The notes: generated from the letters alone by a model not told the origin. Shown: positions 33,726-44,083, numbered from the stretch's first letter. The stretch: 64,000 nucleotides of DNA from GYS-P2D sp964522505 (GCA_964522505.1 CAZFWJ010000006.1:23731-87730), one strand, 5' to 3'. A program made the numbers and translations.

Positions 33726-35759
33726 CTACAATTCAGCCGCCAACCGAGCACCCTGATCGATAGCACGCTTAGCGTCCAATTCCGAAGCTTCATCTGCGCC
33801 TCCTATTAGGTGTACTTGATCACTTGGATACCCTTTGGTATTTAATTCATCCGCCAGTGATCGTTCAGATAGCTGTCCGGCGCAGATTACAACATGATCA
33901 ACTTCTAGAGTCTGTGGACCTTCGGGAGTGTTAATGTGTAAACCTCGATCATCTATACTATGATAGGTCGCCATATTAACCATGTTGACCTTTTTCATCT
34001 TGAGACTTGAGCGATGAATCCAGCCTGTAGTCTTGCCGAGGTTCTTGCCAAATTTTCCTTTAGATCTCTTAAGCAAGAATATCTCACGTGGTGATGCATC
34101 CGGATTAGGTGTTTTGAGGCTGCCGCGATTCTCATAAGTCATATCTACTCCCCATTCATCCATGTAAGCGGGTATGTTCAGGCTTGGCGAGTGATCTTTC
34201 TCGGTTGCGAGATATTCCGCTACATCAAATCCTATACCTCCAGCTCCGATAATTGCTACTCTTTTACCTACTTCGACTTTCTCTGTAAGTACATCGACAT
34301 AGCTTATAGCTTTAGGATTATCGATTCCATCAATTTGCGGCTGTCGTGGATTGACCCCTGTGCAGACGATGATATGATCATAGTCTTTGCCTATGAGGTC
34401 TTCAGCACTTACTCGTGTACTGAGTTTTAGATTGACATTGTGCAACTCTATTTGCTTTCCGTAGTACCTGATCGTTTCATAGAATTCCTCCTTGCCAGGT
34501 ATTTTCTTAGCCATGTTGAATTGTCCACCGATCTCAGCAGCAGCATCGTATAGATCGACTTGATGGCCTCGCTGTGCCGCAATAGTCGATGCGCTGAGTC
34601 CTGCAGGACCTGCTCCAACTACCGCTATCTTCTTGGGCGCTGTTGTTTGTACATAGTTTAGTTCTGTTTCATGACACGCACGTGGATTAACCAGACATGA
34701 GCACACTTTCATTTGAAAGGTATGATCGAGGCAAGCCTGATTACATCCTATGCAAGTGTTGATTTCATCCTCTCTGCCCTCTATCGCTTTTTGCACTAAG
34801 TTTTCATCGGCGAGAAATGGTCGTGCCATACTGATCATATCAGCACAGCCATCCGCCAATACCTGTTCAGCTACATCTGGCATGTTTATACGATTAGTGG
34901 TGACGAGTGGGATATTGACCTCTCCCATCATGCGCTTAGTCACCCAAGCAAATCCTGCTCGTGGCACCATGGTAGCAATCGTCGGGATACGCGCTTCATG
35001 CCAACCGATGCCTGTATTTAAGATCGTTGCACCTGCGGCTTCTATTTCTTTAGCTAAGTGAACTACTTCTTCCCATGAACTGCCGTCATCTACCAAATCA
35101 AGCATCGACAATCTGTAGATGATGATGAAGTTGGGCCCGACTCGTTCTCTAGTGCGTCGTACGATCTCAATAGGTAGCTTGATCCTATTTTTATAGGATC
35201 CGCCCCAATCATCAGTACGACGGTTCGTTTTGGACACTATGAACTGATTGATCAAGTATCCCTCAGATCCCATAATTTCGACACCGTCGTAACCTGCACT
35301 TTGGGCAAGCGCTGCACAATGTGCGTAGTCTTCAATTGTTCGTTCGATCCCATCAACTGTAAGTGCCTTGGCTGGAAAGGGGCTGATCGGTGCCTTAGTA
35401 TCACTGGCTGAAACATTCGCTTCAGAATATCCATATCTGCCTACATGAAGTATTTGCATACAGATCTTACCTCCTTCTTTGTGAACGGCCTCGGTGATTA
35501 CTTTATGCTTGGCAGCCTCTGCCTCATTATCCATAGAATTGCCAAATGGCATTGCATTACCCTCCTTATTAGGTGCGATTCCTCCTGTAACAATTAAACC
35601 CACTTGACCACGGGCACGCTCTGCATAGAATACGGCCATTCGATCAAATCCACCTGGTACTTCCTCCAGCCCAGTATGCATAGAACCCATTATGACCCTA
35701 TTTTTTAATGTGGTAAATCCCAAGTCTAAAGGTTTAAGTAGGTGTGGATATTTATTCAT
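33726..35759 (-). CDS. NADH:flavin oxidoreductase / 2,4-dienoyl-CoA reductase family
   Basis: This 677-residue enzyme has an OYE-type FMN barrel (about 1-345) with KNRVIMGSMHTGLEE and GSEGYLINQFIVSKTNRR, and a 4Fe-4S site CIGCNQACLDH plus CSCLVNPRA near 340-360. The FAD/NAD(P) half has VVGAGPAGLSASTIA and AIIGAGGIGFDVAEYL. The composition is that of FadH, which reduces 2,4-dienoyl-CoA in beta-oxidation of polyunsaturated acids. Other members act on trimethylamine or enals. The stop at 33726 gives a normal family length. Confidence 0.9.
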   Translation of the reverse strand: MNKYPHLLKPLDLGFTTLKNRVIMGSMHTGLEEVPGGFDRMAVFYAERARGQVGLIVTGGIAPNKEGNAMPFGNSMDNEAEAAKHKVITEAVHKEGGKICMQILHVGRYGYSEANVSASDTKAPISPFPAKALTVDGIERTIEDYAHCAALAQSAGYDGVEIMGSEGYLINQFIVSKTNRRTDDWGGSYKNRIKLPIEIVRRTRERVGPNFIIIYRLSMLDLVDDGSSWEEVVHLAKEIEAAGATILNTGIGWHEARIPTIATMVPRAGFAWVTKRMMGEVNIPLVTTNRINMPDVAEQVLADGCADMISMARPFLADENLVQKAIEGREDEINTCIGCNQACLDHTFQMKVCSCLVNPRACHETELNYVQTTAPKKIAVVGAGPAGLSASTIAAQRGHQVDLYDAAAEIGGQFNMAKKIPGKEEFYETIRYYGKQIELHNVNLKLSTRVSAEDLIGKDYDHIIVCTGVNPRQPQIDGIDNPKAISYVDVLTEKVEVGKRVAIIGAGGIGFDVAEYLATEKDHSPSLNIPAYMDEWGVDMTYENRGSLKTPNPDASPREIFLLKRSKGKFGKNLGKTTGWIHRSSLKMKKVNMVNMATYHSIDDRGLHINTPEGPQTLEVDHVVICAGQLSERSLADELNTKGYPSDQVHLIGGADEASELDAKRAIDQGARLAAEL

Positions 35760-35853
35760 GACTCATCTTTATATACTCTAAGGTAACATCCACCCATTGT
35801 GATGGTTTGGCTAATATTGGCATATCATTGTTTCAACCTTAGCAGTCATAGAC

Positions 35854-36768
35854 ATGAAAATATCCATTTATATCTGCTGGTCTTTACTGGTCTTCTTGAC
35901 TGTGTGTAATCTATTTGATGATCTGTGGTGGGTTTTGGATTTGCTCACCAGTTTCAGCGTGCAAATAGCAATTTTGCTGATCGTCTGTTCTGCACTTTTG
36001 AGCTTTTATAAGAAATACATCCTGACAATTTTTGGTATTCTACTAGGCCTTTTACTCCTTCACTTAGTAATAGACAAGTACCATTCTACAATTCAATTGG
36101 ATAATCCATCTAATAAATCTCTGAAGATTGTCTCAATGAATCTACTTTCTTCTAATCACAACCATGAACTTGCTAAGAATTATATAAATCAATCTGATCC
36201 AGATCTCATAGTACTAATGGAGTATACATCTCTATGGGACGAGAGCCTTAGTAAGGCTTTTATAGAAGAATATCCACATCAGATCAAGCAAGTCCGCAAC
36301 CATAATTTTGGTATAGCCCTATGGAGCAAATATGCCATTGACTCCTACCAAATATTAGATTTTACAGATAGAGATTTTCCGATGATAGAAGCTGAAATCG
36401 ACATGGGCGAAGAAATCTTAACAGTTACATCTATCCACCTGGAAAATCCTGTCGGGAGAACTAATATGGCACTCAGACATCATCAAGTGGATCAATTAAT
36501 TAACAGGTATAAAGATCGTCAAAACCTGGTCTTGATAGGTGATTACAATATGACCCCATACTCCTATGATTATACGAGATTACGAGATCACCTTGAATTA
36601 AAGGAAACTCGTTGTTCAATATCTCCAACGTTTCCTAGCTACTTTATGCCTTTGCGTATTCCTATTGACCATTGCTTGGTTAGTCCATCCGTTGAACATA
36701 GTTGTTTGATGCGAGGCCCTAATGTTGGTTCAGACCATTTTCCAATTGAGATTGTTTTATCCTTGTAG
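35854..36768 (+). CDS. Membrane-anchored endonuclease/exonuclease/phosphatase (EEP) family protein
   Basis: The 304-residue protein has three N-terminal hydrophobic segments (about 3-18, 28-48, 52-72). The EEP domain follows: IVSMNLLSSNHN near 91, LIVLMEYTS, GDYNMTPYSYDYT near 228, PIDHCLVSP and the final GSDHFPIEIVL. It keeps the paired Asp/His catalytic residues (GDYN, SDH). Members of this topology cleave phosphodiesters in nucleic acids or lipids outside the membrane. Substrate is unknown. Confidence 0.85.
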   Translation: MKISIYICWSLLVFLTVCNLFDDLWWVLDLLTSFSVQIAILLIVCSALLSFYKKYILTIFGILLGLLLLHLVIDKYHSTIQLDNPSNKSLKIVSMNLLSSNHNHELAKNYINQSDPDLIVLMEYTSLWDESLSKAFIEEYPHQIKQVRNHNFGIALWSKYAIDSYQILDFTDRDFPMIEAEIDMGEEILTVTSIHLENPVGRTNMALRHHQVDQLINRYKDRQNLVLIGDYNMTPYSYDYTRLRDHLELKETRCSISPTFPSYFMPLRIPIDHCLVSPSVEHSCLMRGPNVGSDHFPIEIVLSL

Positions 36769-36792
36769 TCAGAACATAAATGAGGGCGCAGC

Positions 36793-37656
36793 ATGAATAC
36801 TGTTGATGAGCTACTACAACTATTGGATCTCGAAGAGATTGATCTCAACTTATATCGTGGTCAGAACTATCAAGCTCCTTGGGGAAGGATTTTTGGTGGA
36901 CAAGTACTCGGGCAAGCGCTCCATGCAGCCTATGAGACGGTTCCTGATAACCGTATTGCACATTCCTTACACGGATACTTCATACTTGCTGGTGATGTGT
37001 CCAAACCAGTGCTATATGATATGGAGACACTTAGAGATGGTGGGAGTTTTACGACTCGGAGAGTTACAGCTAAGCAGCATGGTAAGGCGATATTCAATTT
37101 GGCAGCATCATTTAAGACACCCCGTGAAGGCTTAGATCATCAAATCGAAATGCCTGATGTACCAGCTCCTGAAGAGTTGAAATCAGATGTGGAACTCTCG
37201 CAGATGTACAAAGAATCTAATCCTATGCTGTATGCAGCGTTTAGCAATGAGCGACCTATAGAGTTTAGGCCTGTTGAACAAATGGATTATCTCAGTGAAA
37301 CGAAGCGAGAACCTTTCAGGCATGTTTGGCTCAAGGCTAAAGGGCGGCTGCCAGATGACCTTCGATCACATCACGAAGTACTTGCCTATGCCTCAGATTA
37401 TAACCTCTTAGGAACATCATTATTACCGCATAGACATATTGCTCAGTTTGGTACCTACTTCCTTGCGAGTTTGGATCATGCGATGTGGTTTCATCGTCCA
37501 TTTAGAGTAGACGAATGGCTGCTTTATGTTCTTGAAAGCCCAAGTGCATCTAATTCCTTGGGATTTAATCGTGGAAGTATTTTTAGTAGGGAGGGAATCC
37601 TTGTAGCTTCTGTAACTCAGGAGGGACTGATGGCACCAATCAGAAAGAAAGGGTAG
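36793..37656 (+). CDS. tesB: Acyl-CoA thioesterase II
   Basis: The 287-residue cytoplasmic enzyme is a double-hotdog TesB: IFGGQVLGQALHAAYETV near 33, SLHGYFILAGDVSKP near 58, and the second hotdog with FGTYFLASLDHAMWFHRPFR, WLLYVLESPSASNSLGF and RGSIFSREGILVASVTQEGL. It hydrolyses acyl-CoA to free acid and CoA. It lies 24 bases after the EEP gene and is probably co-transcribed. The FadH-like gene on the other strand also points to fatty acid turnover in this region. Confidence 0.93.
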   Translation: MNTVDELLQLLDLEEIDLNLYRGQNYQAPWGRIFGGQVLGQALHAAYETVPDNRIAHSLHGYFILAGDVSKPVLYDMETLRDGGSFTTRRVTAKQHGKAIFNLAASFKTPREGLDHQIEMPDVPAPEELKSDVELSQMYKESNPMLYAAFSNERPIEFRPVEQMDYLSETKREPFRHVWLKAKGRLPDDLRSHHEVLAYASDYNLLGTSLLPHRHIAQFGTYFLASLDHAMWFHRPFRVDEWLLYVLESPSASNSLGFNRGSIFSREGILVASVTQEGLMAPIRKKG

Positions 37657-37697
37657 ATGTCGGGCTAATAATCCAATTTTTCAGTTGCTTACGTGCT

Positions 37698-39245
37698 TCA
37701 TAATATTGACTTCGGTACAACTCTCCGCATAGAGACTTTTATGCGTTTTCCAATGCTTGCCTCGGAGTCGGGATTATAATCAGTGGTAGTATGCCAGGCA
37801 TTTTGGGCATTCAATTCTTCTTTCATGATTACTGCCATGTCGCGAGCCACTTCTGTAGAGTGTATTACAGTTATGCACTCTGTATTGAGGTTAGCACTGC
37901 GTGGATCTAAATTGAATGTGCCAATCACAGCGATGTCATCATCTATGACCATGGACTTCGCATGAAGTCCGAAGATGGGTACATAATCTAATCGCTTTTG
38001 CAGCTCACTTTTCATCAACTGTTTTCGTATTTCCGCATCGGGTTTGTACTCATAGATTTTTATTCCAGTTTCTAGGAGTTTATGGCGATTTCGCCTATAT
38101 CCACTGAATGCTTCTAGGTTATCTGTAGATGAGAGACTATTAGTTAGGATATATACGTCAACACCTCTGTTGATCGCATCTCTGAATAGGTTCATACCCA
38201 GATCTGTCATAATCAGATAGGGCGTCTGGATATAGATCGACTCTTCAGCATGATTAACTAGACTTACTAGTTCATCAGTTGTTACACTTCCTCCTTTTAG
38301 CCCTTGTGATCCGTCATTCTTTCCTGGCATGTCTGAGACAAATGCTACGCTGTCTACCCAGTAGAGTCTATTGGTACTTTGGATATGATCAAATACATAA
38401 GGGACGGTCTCACGTATCTGTGGCCAATAATTGAGGGTGTCTTGAGCATAGCGATGTACCCATTGATGCACCGCATTATAATTATAATCTTCTTTCGGGT
38501 AATCTATTAAGTCTTCTATGTCTATCGTGAGTTCACTATCCCAATAATCGTTGAACGCAACTTGGACACCCTCACTGATATCACCAATCAAAAGAACGTC
38601 TCTATCTCTAAAGTTGTATTCATGATCATAGTCGAAGTACTCATCAGCGATATTACGTCCCCCTGTAATAACAACTTGATTATCCACAATGAAGGTCTTG
38701 TGATGCATCCGTTGATTGATCCCTCTAAAGTCAGTAACTACCTTGGATACCTTCTTGGCCAGACTTTTTCCAATGTTGAGATTGGGATTGTAGATCTTGA
38801 TATCAATGTTTTCATGCTCATCAAGGGCAAGCACATGCTCAGGATGAACATCCACTAAGAGATCATCGACAATCAGTCTTATTTTAACCCCACGACAGGC
38901 TGCTTCAAGCATGTAATCACAAGCAATTACACCAATGTTGTCTTCTGAAAAAATGAAGTATTGGATATCGATGGTTTGTTGCGCTTGTTGGCTCAGCCAC
39001 GCCCTTGTAATGATGGCTTCTTCTCCCTCTTCAAAGACATAAACACCTGTTTGCTTCAGACTATCCCGATGTGGATTGAGCGAGTCGAGAATGGTAGATA
39101 GAGTTGGTACGTGATCGCTTGATTTTAACAAGCATACATCACTGTTAGGCAGATCGGGTTCAGTATCTTCTGGAGAACATGCGCTAAGGATAAGTAGCAA
39201 GAAAGATAGAGTAGTCAAGAAGAGCCATAGCGCGTGTCGCTTCAT
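37698..39245 (-). CDS. Phospholipase D-family lipoprotein (cardiolipin-synthase-like)
   Basis: The 515-residue protein from ATG 39245 begins with a lipoprotein signal (HALWLFLTTLSFLLLILSAC). Two HKD motifs are present: HHKTFIVDNQVVITGGRNIAD near 182 and HAKSMVIDDDIAVIGTFNLD near 430. Both match HxKxxxxD, so catalysis is possible. PLD family members transfer or hydrolyse phosphatidyl groups. The lipid anchor places it on the periplasmic side, unlike classical ClsA. Whether it makes cardiolipin or acts as a hydrolase is open. Confidence 0.85.
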   Translation of the reverse strand: MKRHALWLFLTTLSFLLLILSACSPEDTEPDLPNSDVCLLKSSDHVPTLSTILDSLNPHRDSLKQTGVYVFEEGEEAIITRAWLSQQAQQTIDIQYFIFSEDNIGVIACDYMLEAACRGVKIRLIVDDLLVDVHPEHVLALDEHENIDIKIYNPNLNIGKSLAKKVSKVVTDFRGINQRMHHKTFIVDNQVVITGGRNIADEYFDYDHEYNFRDRDVLLIGDISEGVQVAFNDYWDSELTIDIEDLIDYPKEDYNYNAVHQWVHRYAQDTLNYWPQIRETVPYVFDHIQSTNRLYWVDSVAFVSDMPGKNDGSQGLKGGSVTTDELVSLVNHAEESIYIQTPYLIMTDLGMNLFRDAINRGVDVYILTNSLSSTDNLEAFSGYRRNRHKLLETGIKIYEYKPDAEIRKQLMKSELQKRLDYVPIFGLHAKSMVIDDDIAVIGTFNLDPRSANLNTECITVIHSTEVARDMAVIMKEELNAQNAWHTTTDYNPDSEASIGKRIKVSMRRVVPKSIL

Positions 39246-39289
39246 ATTGCTAAGATAGCTCTTGTCTGCGGACTGCGTCCAATTAGAGG

Positions 39290-39682
39290 TCAATCTACCT
39301 TTTCATAGGATCGTCTACATTCTTCTATACAGAGTCCATTTAAATCTACCTCACAAGGACCTTGTGCGATAATGAATCGTTGAGTAATAAGCTCTCCATC
39401 GGCATCATTAACAAAGATTATGATTGAATTAGTGACTGAAAAAGTGCCACTGTTCATCAATCGTCCTCCTAAGAAGAAGGTGAAACTACTATCGATTGAT
39501 AACTCCCAGCGTTCAATCTCTTGATTATTAGGAGTCTGTATAGGGCAAGAAATGTCACCTGGGCTGTTGCAGTACTCAAATAGCTCCCAGGTACCGATTA
39601 GGTTGAATTCTTGCTCATCGCACGAAGATGAGGAGCAAGCATATAAACATAGCAGTGAAAATAAAATGATTAGATGCTTCAT
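39290..39682 (-). CDS. Small lipoprotein, lipocalin-like
   Basis: The 130-residue protein starts MKHLIILFSLLCLYAC, a lipoprotein signal, followed by a serine- and cysteine-rich linker. The segment LIGTWELFEYCN, with RWELSIDSSFTFFLGG and SGTFSVTNSIIIFV, recalls lipocalin-like domains of Bacteroidota. An ATG at 39706 would precede the signal and is unlikely. Cysteines near the end may form disulfides. Function is unknown. Confidence 0.7.
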   Translation of the reverse strand: MKHLIILFSLLCLYACSSSSCDEQEFNLIGTWELFEYCNSPGDISCPIQTPNNQEIERWELSIDSSFTFFLGGRLMNSGTFSVTNSIIIFVNDADGELITQRFIIAQGPCEVDLNGLCIEECRRSYEKVD

Positions 39683-39743
39683 ATACCAATAACGACATAC
39701 CACCAAGAATAGCTGTTTCCTATATCCTTGAGTCTGAATTTGT

Positions 39744-42092
39744 TTATAATTCTATCACCACCTGATACTCTTCTCCTGGTTTGGTAGGAATAATAATGCC
39801 TGCAATGGCCGCTCCATTTACCAAGACCTGTTTAACACCTTGATCTAATCTCTTATAATGGATATGATATGTAGCTTGTCGAAACTGTCTGACGACCTTG
39901 ACATTATCCCATCCCGATGGCAGTTGAGGACTTATCATCAATCCTTCCTTATGTCCACGTAAACCAAACAGGCCATCTATCAAGCTACGATATACCCAGG
40001 CTACAGTACCAGTATTAAACAATTGGCTTGATCGACCTGCAGTACGTGGAAACTCCTTAAAGCCCCCTCGATAATAGTTAGGTATGAAGACCGGGAGCTG
40101 ACCTCGCTGGAGGTAGTCCGCTTCATCAGGTCCAGGGATCATCTTGCGCAGCACTCGAAAAGCCTTCTCTCCATAACCACTGGAATAAAGGCCATAGATG
40201 TAAAAAGCAGCTGCATGATTGTATATTGATCCATTCTCTGCAGAGCCTGGAAACTTTTGAGTGACACGACCGACATCTTCACGCATAGCGGAGAAGGGTG
40301 GGCCTAGCATCTCCACACCATAGGGCGACTCAAGTTGATCTTCAACTGCATTGATTAGGGAATCCTGCTGCTCAGAGCTTGCGGCATCGCATAGCAGTGC
40401 CCAGGCTTGAGGATTCAGGAAGATCTTGCCTTCTGTATCGGTACTTATGCCAAAGGGAACATTGTCATCAGTAATACCACGAGCATACCACTTGCCATCC
40501 CACAGATGTTCGTTTACTGCTGCGACGACTTCTTGGGCCGCTAGTCTGTATCTCTTTGCACGTTCATGTTGTTCGCCTAATTCACAAATCGTTGCCCATG
40601 TCTGGAGCGCATATGCCGTTCCTAAAGAAAGCCATCCTGATACACCTTTGCCTTTAGGGCCCACCATATTCATCGGGTCACACCAGTCACCTTGATTGAT
40701 ATAGTTGAGGCCTCGCTCATCTCGGCTTTTCAGGAGCCACTCCATGGCGAGATCCATATGCTCGGCAACTGTGGCTTCTTCATCGGAATCTGCAAATGGT
40801 AGGCGCTCTTGGAGAAGACCATAGTCATTAGTCTCATCGAGATACGCCTGCATGCATATCGGAAGCCATACACAATGGTCAGTGTGTGGGACTTGATTGA
40901 TATATTTTAGTTCCGCATCGGGATGAATCAGAATGCCATCGGGCATCTCACCACTTCTGAATTGTTGGCGTAGAGCAGTGAGATATGTAGTCCGGGCGCC
41001 TTCCGGTATGAGGTATCCATAGCCCATATTATCCTGAAGATAGTTTCGAGTCTGTGGGTCGGTAGTTAATCGATTCGTCTCACCATGATAGAACATCTGA
41101 CGAGGCAGCCAGTGATTCACGAAGTTATTAAGGACAGGATCAGGCGTGTCAATAGTTATATTTCCTTTGCCATCAGCTACATACTTTTGGTATTGCTCAC
41201 GTGCTTGGTCGAACCCATTGTTATTGAAGTACCTGGCTTTGATTACCTCGACTTCTTCGTTAGTTCTTGCAGGTCCGAATAAGAACCTGTACGGCTTTGA
41301 GCTGCCGGGCTCCAAGTCAATCTGATACTGCATGATACAGGCAGGCGTTTCATAGCGTGCGTCACCGTTTTCTAGCTTGTCTTGTACAATGCCAGTTGGA
41401 TTATGCAATCCTCCTTCGCCCTCGAATGTTTCTTGGTTGACTTCCCATGATGTTGGGATCGTATCTGCCAAGAAGAATGTCTTGTCTTTGAGGGTTTTGA
41501 TACGTGGATAGTCCTTATATTTCTGATAGGGGGTGACACAACTACAGATGATTCCATTCAGCGACTTTAGGTATTCGCCAGATTGATTCATCCATGACAT
41601 ATAACCAACTGGGAAGTAAGGATAAAGGCTGATTTGTTCAACCTGCTGTCCCTTATTTTTGACGCTTATCTCCCAGAGCTCTATTGGTTCATCTGGCGCC
41701 AAACTAAGCTCCATGGTCAGCTCAATGTTGCCTTTCTGAATCTTCCATGCTAAGTCACTTTTTCCTACTGAAAACTCATACTTATCCAGTGGCGCTTTGA
41801 TGGGTGCATATGGTCCCGAAAAAAGCTCACTTGTAGTTTCATTCTTGATATATACAAATCTTCCTGGATGATGTGCATAGTAAGGCTGCTCGGGCTGCAT
41901 GAATGTCTTAGCCTCCAGATTCGGGGCATGTGCATACTTTGCGGGTTCTGGTTGCATAAATTGAGCGACAGCATACCCACGACAATTCAAATGAATCATC
42001 ATATGCTTGTTCCACAGAAAGCCTGAAGCCTTCGGCAATTTGGATGGTGTTGTTAGCTTAACACGCTCTCCATTAGCAGTAGTCTCGATCAT
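39744..42092 (-). CDS. GH94 glycoside phosphorylase, probably cellobionic acid phosphorylase
   Basis: The 782-residue cytoplasmic enzyme has an N-terminal beta-sandwich (about 1-270), a linker helix and an alpha-barrel. Key segments are RNYLQDNMGYGYL near 350, TDHCVWLPICMQAYLDE near 405, and GDWCDPMNMVGPKG near 468, where D in GDW is the GH94 catalytic acid. GDWCDP with MVGPKG, and the length, fit the cellobionic acid phosphorylase branch better than cellobiose phosphorylase (GDWND). The enzyme would use phosphate to give glucose 1-phosphate plus gluconate. The GPH symporter is three bases upstream. Confidence 0.8.
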   Translation of the reverse strand: MIETTANGERVKLTTPSKLPKASGFLWNKHMMIHLNCRGYAVAQFMQPEPAKYAHAPNLEAKTFMQPEQPYYAHHPGRFVYIKNETTSELFSGPYAPIKAPLDKYEFSVGKSDLAWKIQKGNIELTMELSLAPDEPIELWEISVKNKGQQVEQISLYPYFPVGYMSWMNQSGEYLKSLNGIICSCVTPYQKYKDYPRIKTLKDKTFFLADTIPTSWEVNQETFEGEGGLHNPTGIVQDKLENGDARYETPACIMQYQIDLEPGSSKPYRFLFGPARTNEEVEVIKARYFNNNGFDQAREQYQKYVADGKGNITIDTPDPVLNNFVNHWLPRQMFYHGETNRLTTDPQTRNYLQDNMGYGYLIPEGARTTYLTALRQQFRSGEMPDGILIHPDAELKYINQVPHTDHCVWLPICMQAYLDETNDYGLLQERLPFADSDEEATVAEHMDLAMEWLLKSRDERGLNYINQGDWCDPMNMVGPKGKGVSGWLSLGTAYALQTWATICELGEQHERAKRYRLAAQEVVAAVNEHLWDGKWYARGITDDNVPFGISTDTEGKIFLNPQAWALLCDAASSEQQDSLINAVEDQLESPYGVEMLGPPFSAMREDVGRVTQKFPGSAENGSIYNHAAAFYIYGLYSSGYGEKAFRVLRKMIPGPDEADYLQRGQLPVFIPNYYRGGFKEFPRTAGRSSQLFNTGTVAWVYRSLIDGLFGLRGHKEGLMISPQLPSGWDNVKVVRQFRQATYHIHYKRLDQGVKQVLVNGAAIAGIIIPTKPGEEYQVVIEL

Positions 42093-42095
42093 AAT

Positions 42096-43463
42096 CTATC
42101 CTTTACGCTCTTTTAATTCTTCTTGTACTTGCTTAAGAAGCTTGTTGTCAAGCGTATAGAAGACCATAACGAAGGCAGCTAACAATGCAATAATACCTGG
42201 TACGATACTGATGGCCAGTACAATGCCTGTCTGTGAGGCATCAGATTGTGCTTCATTAGCGATATAGCCCATCGATGCCAAAATTGCACCGATGCCGAAT
42301 GATGCCAGTGCGCCACCCAACTTCTGCGAGAAGATAGCAGCCGAAAAAGTCATCGCCGTAGCCCTTCTTCCAGTCTTCCATTCCGTATAGTCAGCGGTAT
42401 CTGCATACATAGAAAATGCAAGCGGAGACTTAGGTCCGAGTACGAATCCAATCAAGACATGCACGACAAAAATCAATATGATCGAATCCGATGGTATAAA
42501 GAAGAATAGGATAGACAATATACCGGTGAGACTCATGAGCAAAATCATTAAGTTCTTCTTCTCAATAAATCTTGTCATGATTGGTGTGCAAGCTGCTCCT
42601 ATCGCTAGAGCAATACCATAAGCAGTTAAGAAATACTTGATCAGATCAGGTCGCTCCATATAATATTTGACATAGTATATAGAGGCCCCTGCTCGCATAG
42701 AAATCGTGATCATAATGACTAGTGCTAGGGTGAAAAGCACGACCCAAGGTTTATTGTTCAGCAGGTCTTTTATGTCTTGTAAAGCATTAGACTTTTGATC
42801 GGCCGGAGGTGTAACCCGTTCTCTTGTGGTAAAAAATACGCCAGCAAAAAATAGCGCTGCCAAAATTCCATAGATCGCCATGGTAATCTGCCAACCTAAC
42901 TTTTCATCGCCACCACCAAAGTATTCGACCATGTCAAGTGTGAAGAAATTCACCAGTGTTGTACCCGTAAATGCCGCAATAAACCTAAAGCTGATCAGGT
43001 CTGTTCGGTCTTGCGATCGTGCTGTGATTACTCCAGATAGAGCAGAGTAGGGCACACTTAGTACAGTATACATCAACATCATCAATGTATAGGTGCCGTA
43101 AGCCCAGATTAGTTTGCCTCCCTCTCCAAGTCCAGGTGTGGTATAAGTTAGTACTCCTGCTGCCGCCATAGGGAGTCCACCCCAAAGCAGATAGGGTCTG
43201 AATTTACCCCACTTGGTTTTGGTTCTATCAGCAATAGCTCCCATGACTGGATCAGTAAATGCATCAACTATTTTAGTAACCAGCATCATAGTCCCGGCCG
43301 CCGCCGCAGAAATACCGAATACATCGGTGTAGAATACAAGTAGAAATGCCGAGATATTAGCCCAAAAAAAGTTGAAGCCCATATCGCCTAATCCGTACCC
43401 GACTTTTTCTTTTAGAGAAATAGGAGCGAGGATGTCCTCCTTCAAGGTCTTTGCAAGATCCAT
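42096..43463 (-). CDS. GPH-family sugar symporter (MFS)
   Basis: The 455-residue inner membrane protein has 12 predicted helices and GPH motifs: KVGYGLGDMGFNFFW near 19, FTDPVMGAIADRTKTKWGKFRPY near residues 72-94, and TALAS/PLAFSMYADTADYTEWKTGRR near residue 355. The family takes up glycosides, pentosides and hexuronides with sodium or protons. Its tight link to the GH94 gene suggests import of a disaccharide, perhaps cellobionic acid. Transcription likely starts upstream of 43463, diverging from the Fur-family gene. Confidence 0.9.
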   Translation of the reverse strand: MDLAKTLKEDILAPISLKEKVGYGLGDMGFNFFWANISAFLLVFYTDVFGISAAAAGTMMLVTKIVDAFTDPVMGAIADRTKTKWGKFRPYLLWGGLPMAAAGVLTYTTPGLGEGGKLIWAYGTYTLMMLMYTVLSVPYSALSGVITARSQDRTDLISFRFIAAFTGTTLVNFFTLDMVEYFGGGDEKLGWQITMAIYGILAALFFAGVFFTTRERVTPPADQKSNALQDIKDLLNNKPWVVLFTLALVIMITISMRAGASIYYVKYYMERPDLIKYFLTAYGIALAIGAACTPIMTRFIEKKNLMILLMSLTGILSILFFFIPSDSIILIFVVHVLIGFVLGPKSPLAFSMYADTADYTEWKTGRRATAMTFSAAIFSQKLGGALASFGIGAILASMGYIANEAQSDASQTGIVLAISIVPGIIALLAAFVMVFYTLDNKLLKQVQEELKERKG

Positions 43464-43666
43464 TTAGATAGTATATTATTTTCAATAAGATGATGGGGCA
43501 ATATAGACTTATATCTAAAATATCCGATCTATAAAATCCTTAATGATTTCGCTCAACCAATAATGACCTGTTGCGTTTAGAGCTTATATTATCTTTATTT
43601 TTGAATAACCGTCTGCATTAAAGCTCTTTTTGCAACAGTTTGATTAATATATAAACAGAACTCTTC

Positions 43667-44083
43667 ATGGCTCGATACAGCGAAATAAAAAACATCCTAA
43701 AGACTCATAACCTTCGTATCACTGATGGTAGGATTGATGTACTTGAATATTTTACTCGTGAAAATCGAACCTTGTCAATTAAGGATTTACAAAACGAACT
43801 TAAAGACTCAGATCGTGTCACCCTATATCGGATATTGAATGCATTCACTGAGAATGGGGTGCTTCATAAGATTCCTGATGACAATGGAGTTGTAACTTAT
43901 GGTCTATGTCATGATACATGTGATGCCGATGATCACAATCATGATCACATGCACTTCAAATGTTCAGAATGTGGGATTATGGAGTGTCTCGATCAGCATA
44001 TTCCACCTGTTAGTATCCCTGGATATCAGATAAAAGAAGCGAACCTCATCTTGAAAGGATTGTGTAAACGCTGTGCAGCATAG
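43667..44083 (+). CDS. Fur-family metalloregulator (Zur or PerR type)
   Basis: The 138-residue protein has an N-terminal winged helix (LKTHNLRITDGRIDVLEYF, LQNELKDSDRVTLYRILNAF) and a metal-binding C-terminus with HDTCDADDHNHDHMHFKCSECG near 92, then CLDQH and CKRCAA. The histidine-rich HNHDHMHF and two CxxC pairs indicate a structural zinc site plus a sensing site. This resembles Zur more than iron-type Fur, but the ligand cannot be fixed from sequence. It is divergent from the sugar symporter. Confidence 0.87.
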   Translation: MARYSEIKNILKTHNLRITDGRIDVLEYFTRENRTLSIKDLQNELKDSDRVTLYRILNAFTENGVLHKIPDDNGVVTYGLCHDTCDADDHNHDHMHFKCSECGIMECLDQHIPPVSIPGYQIKEANLILKGLCKRCAA

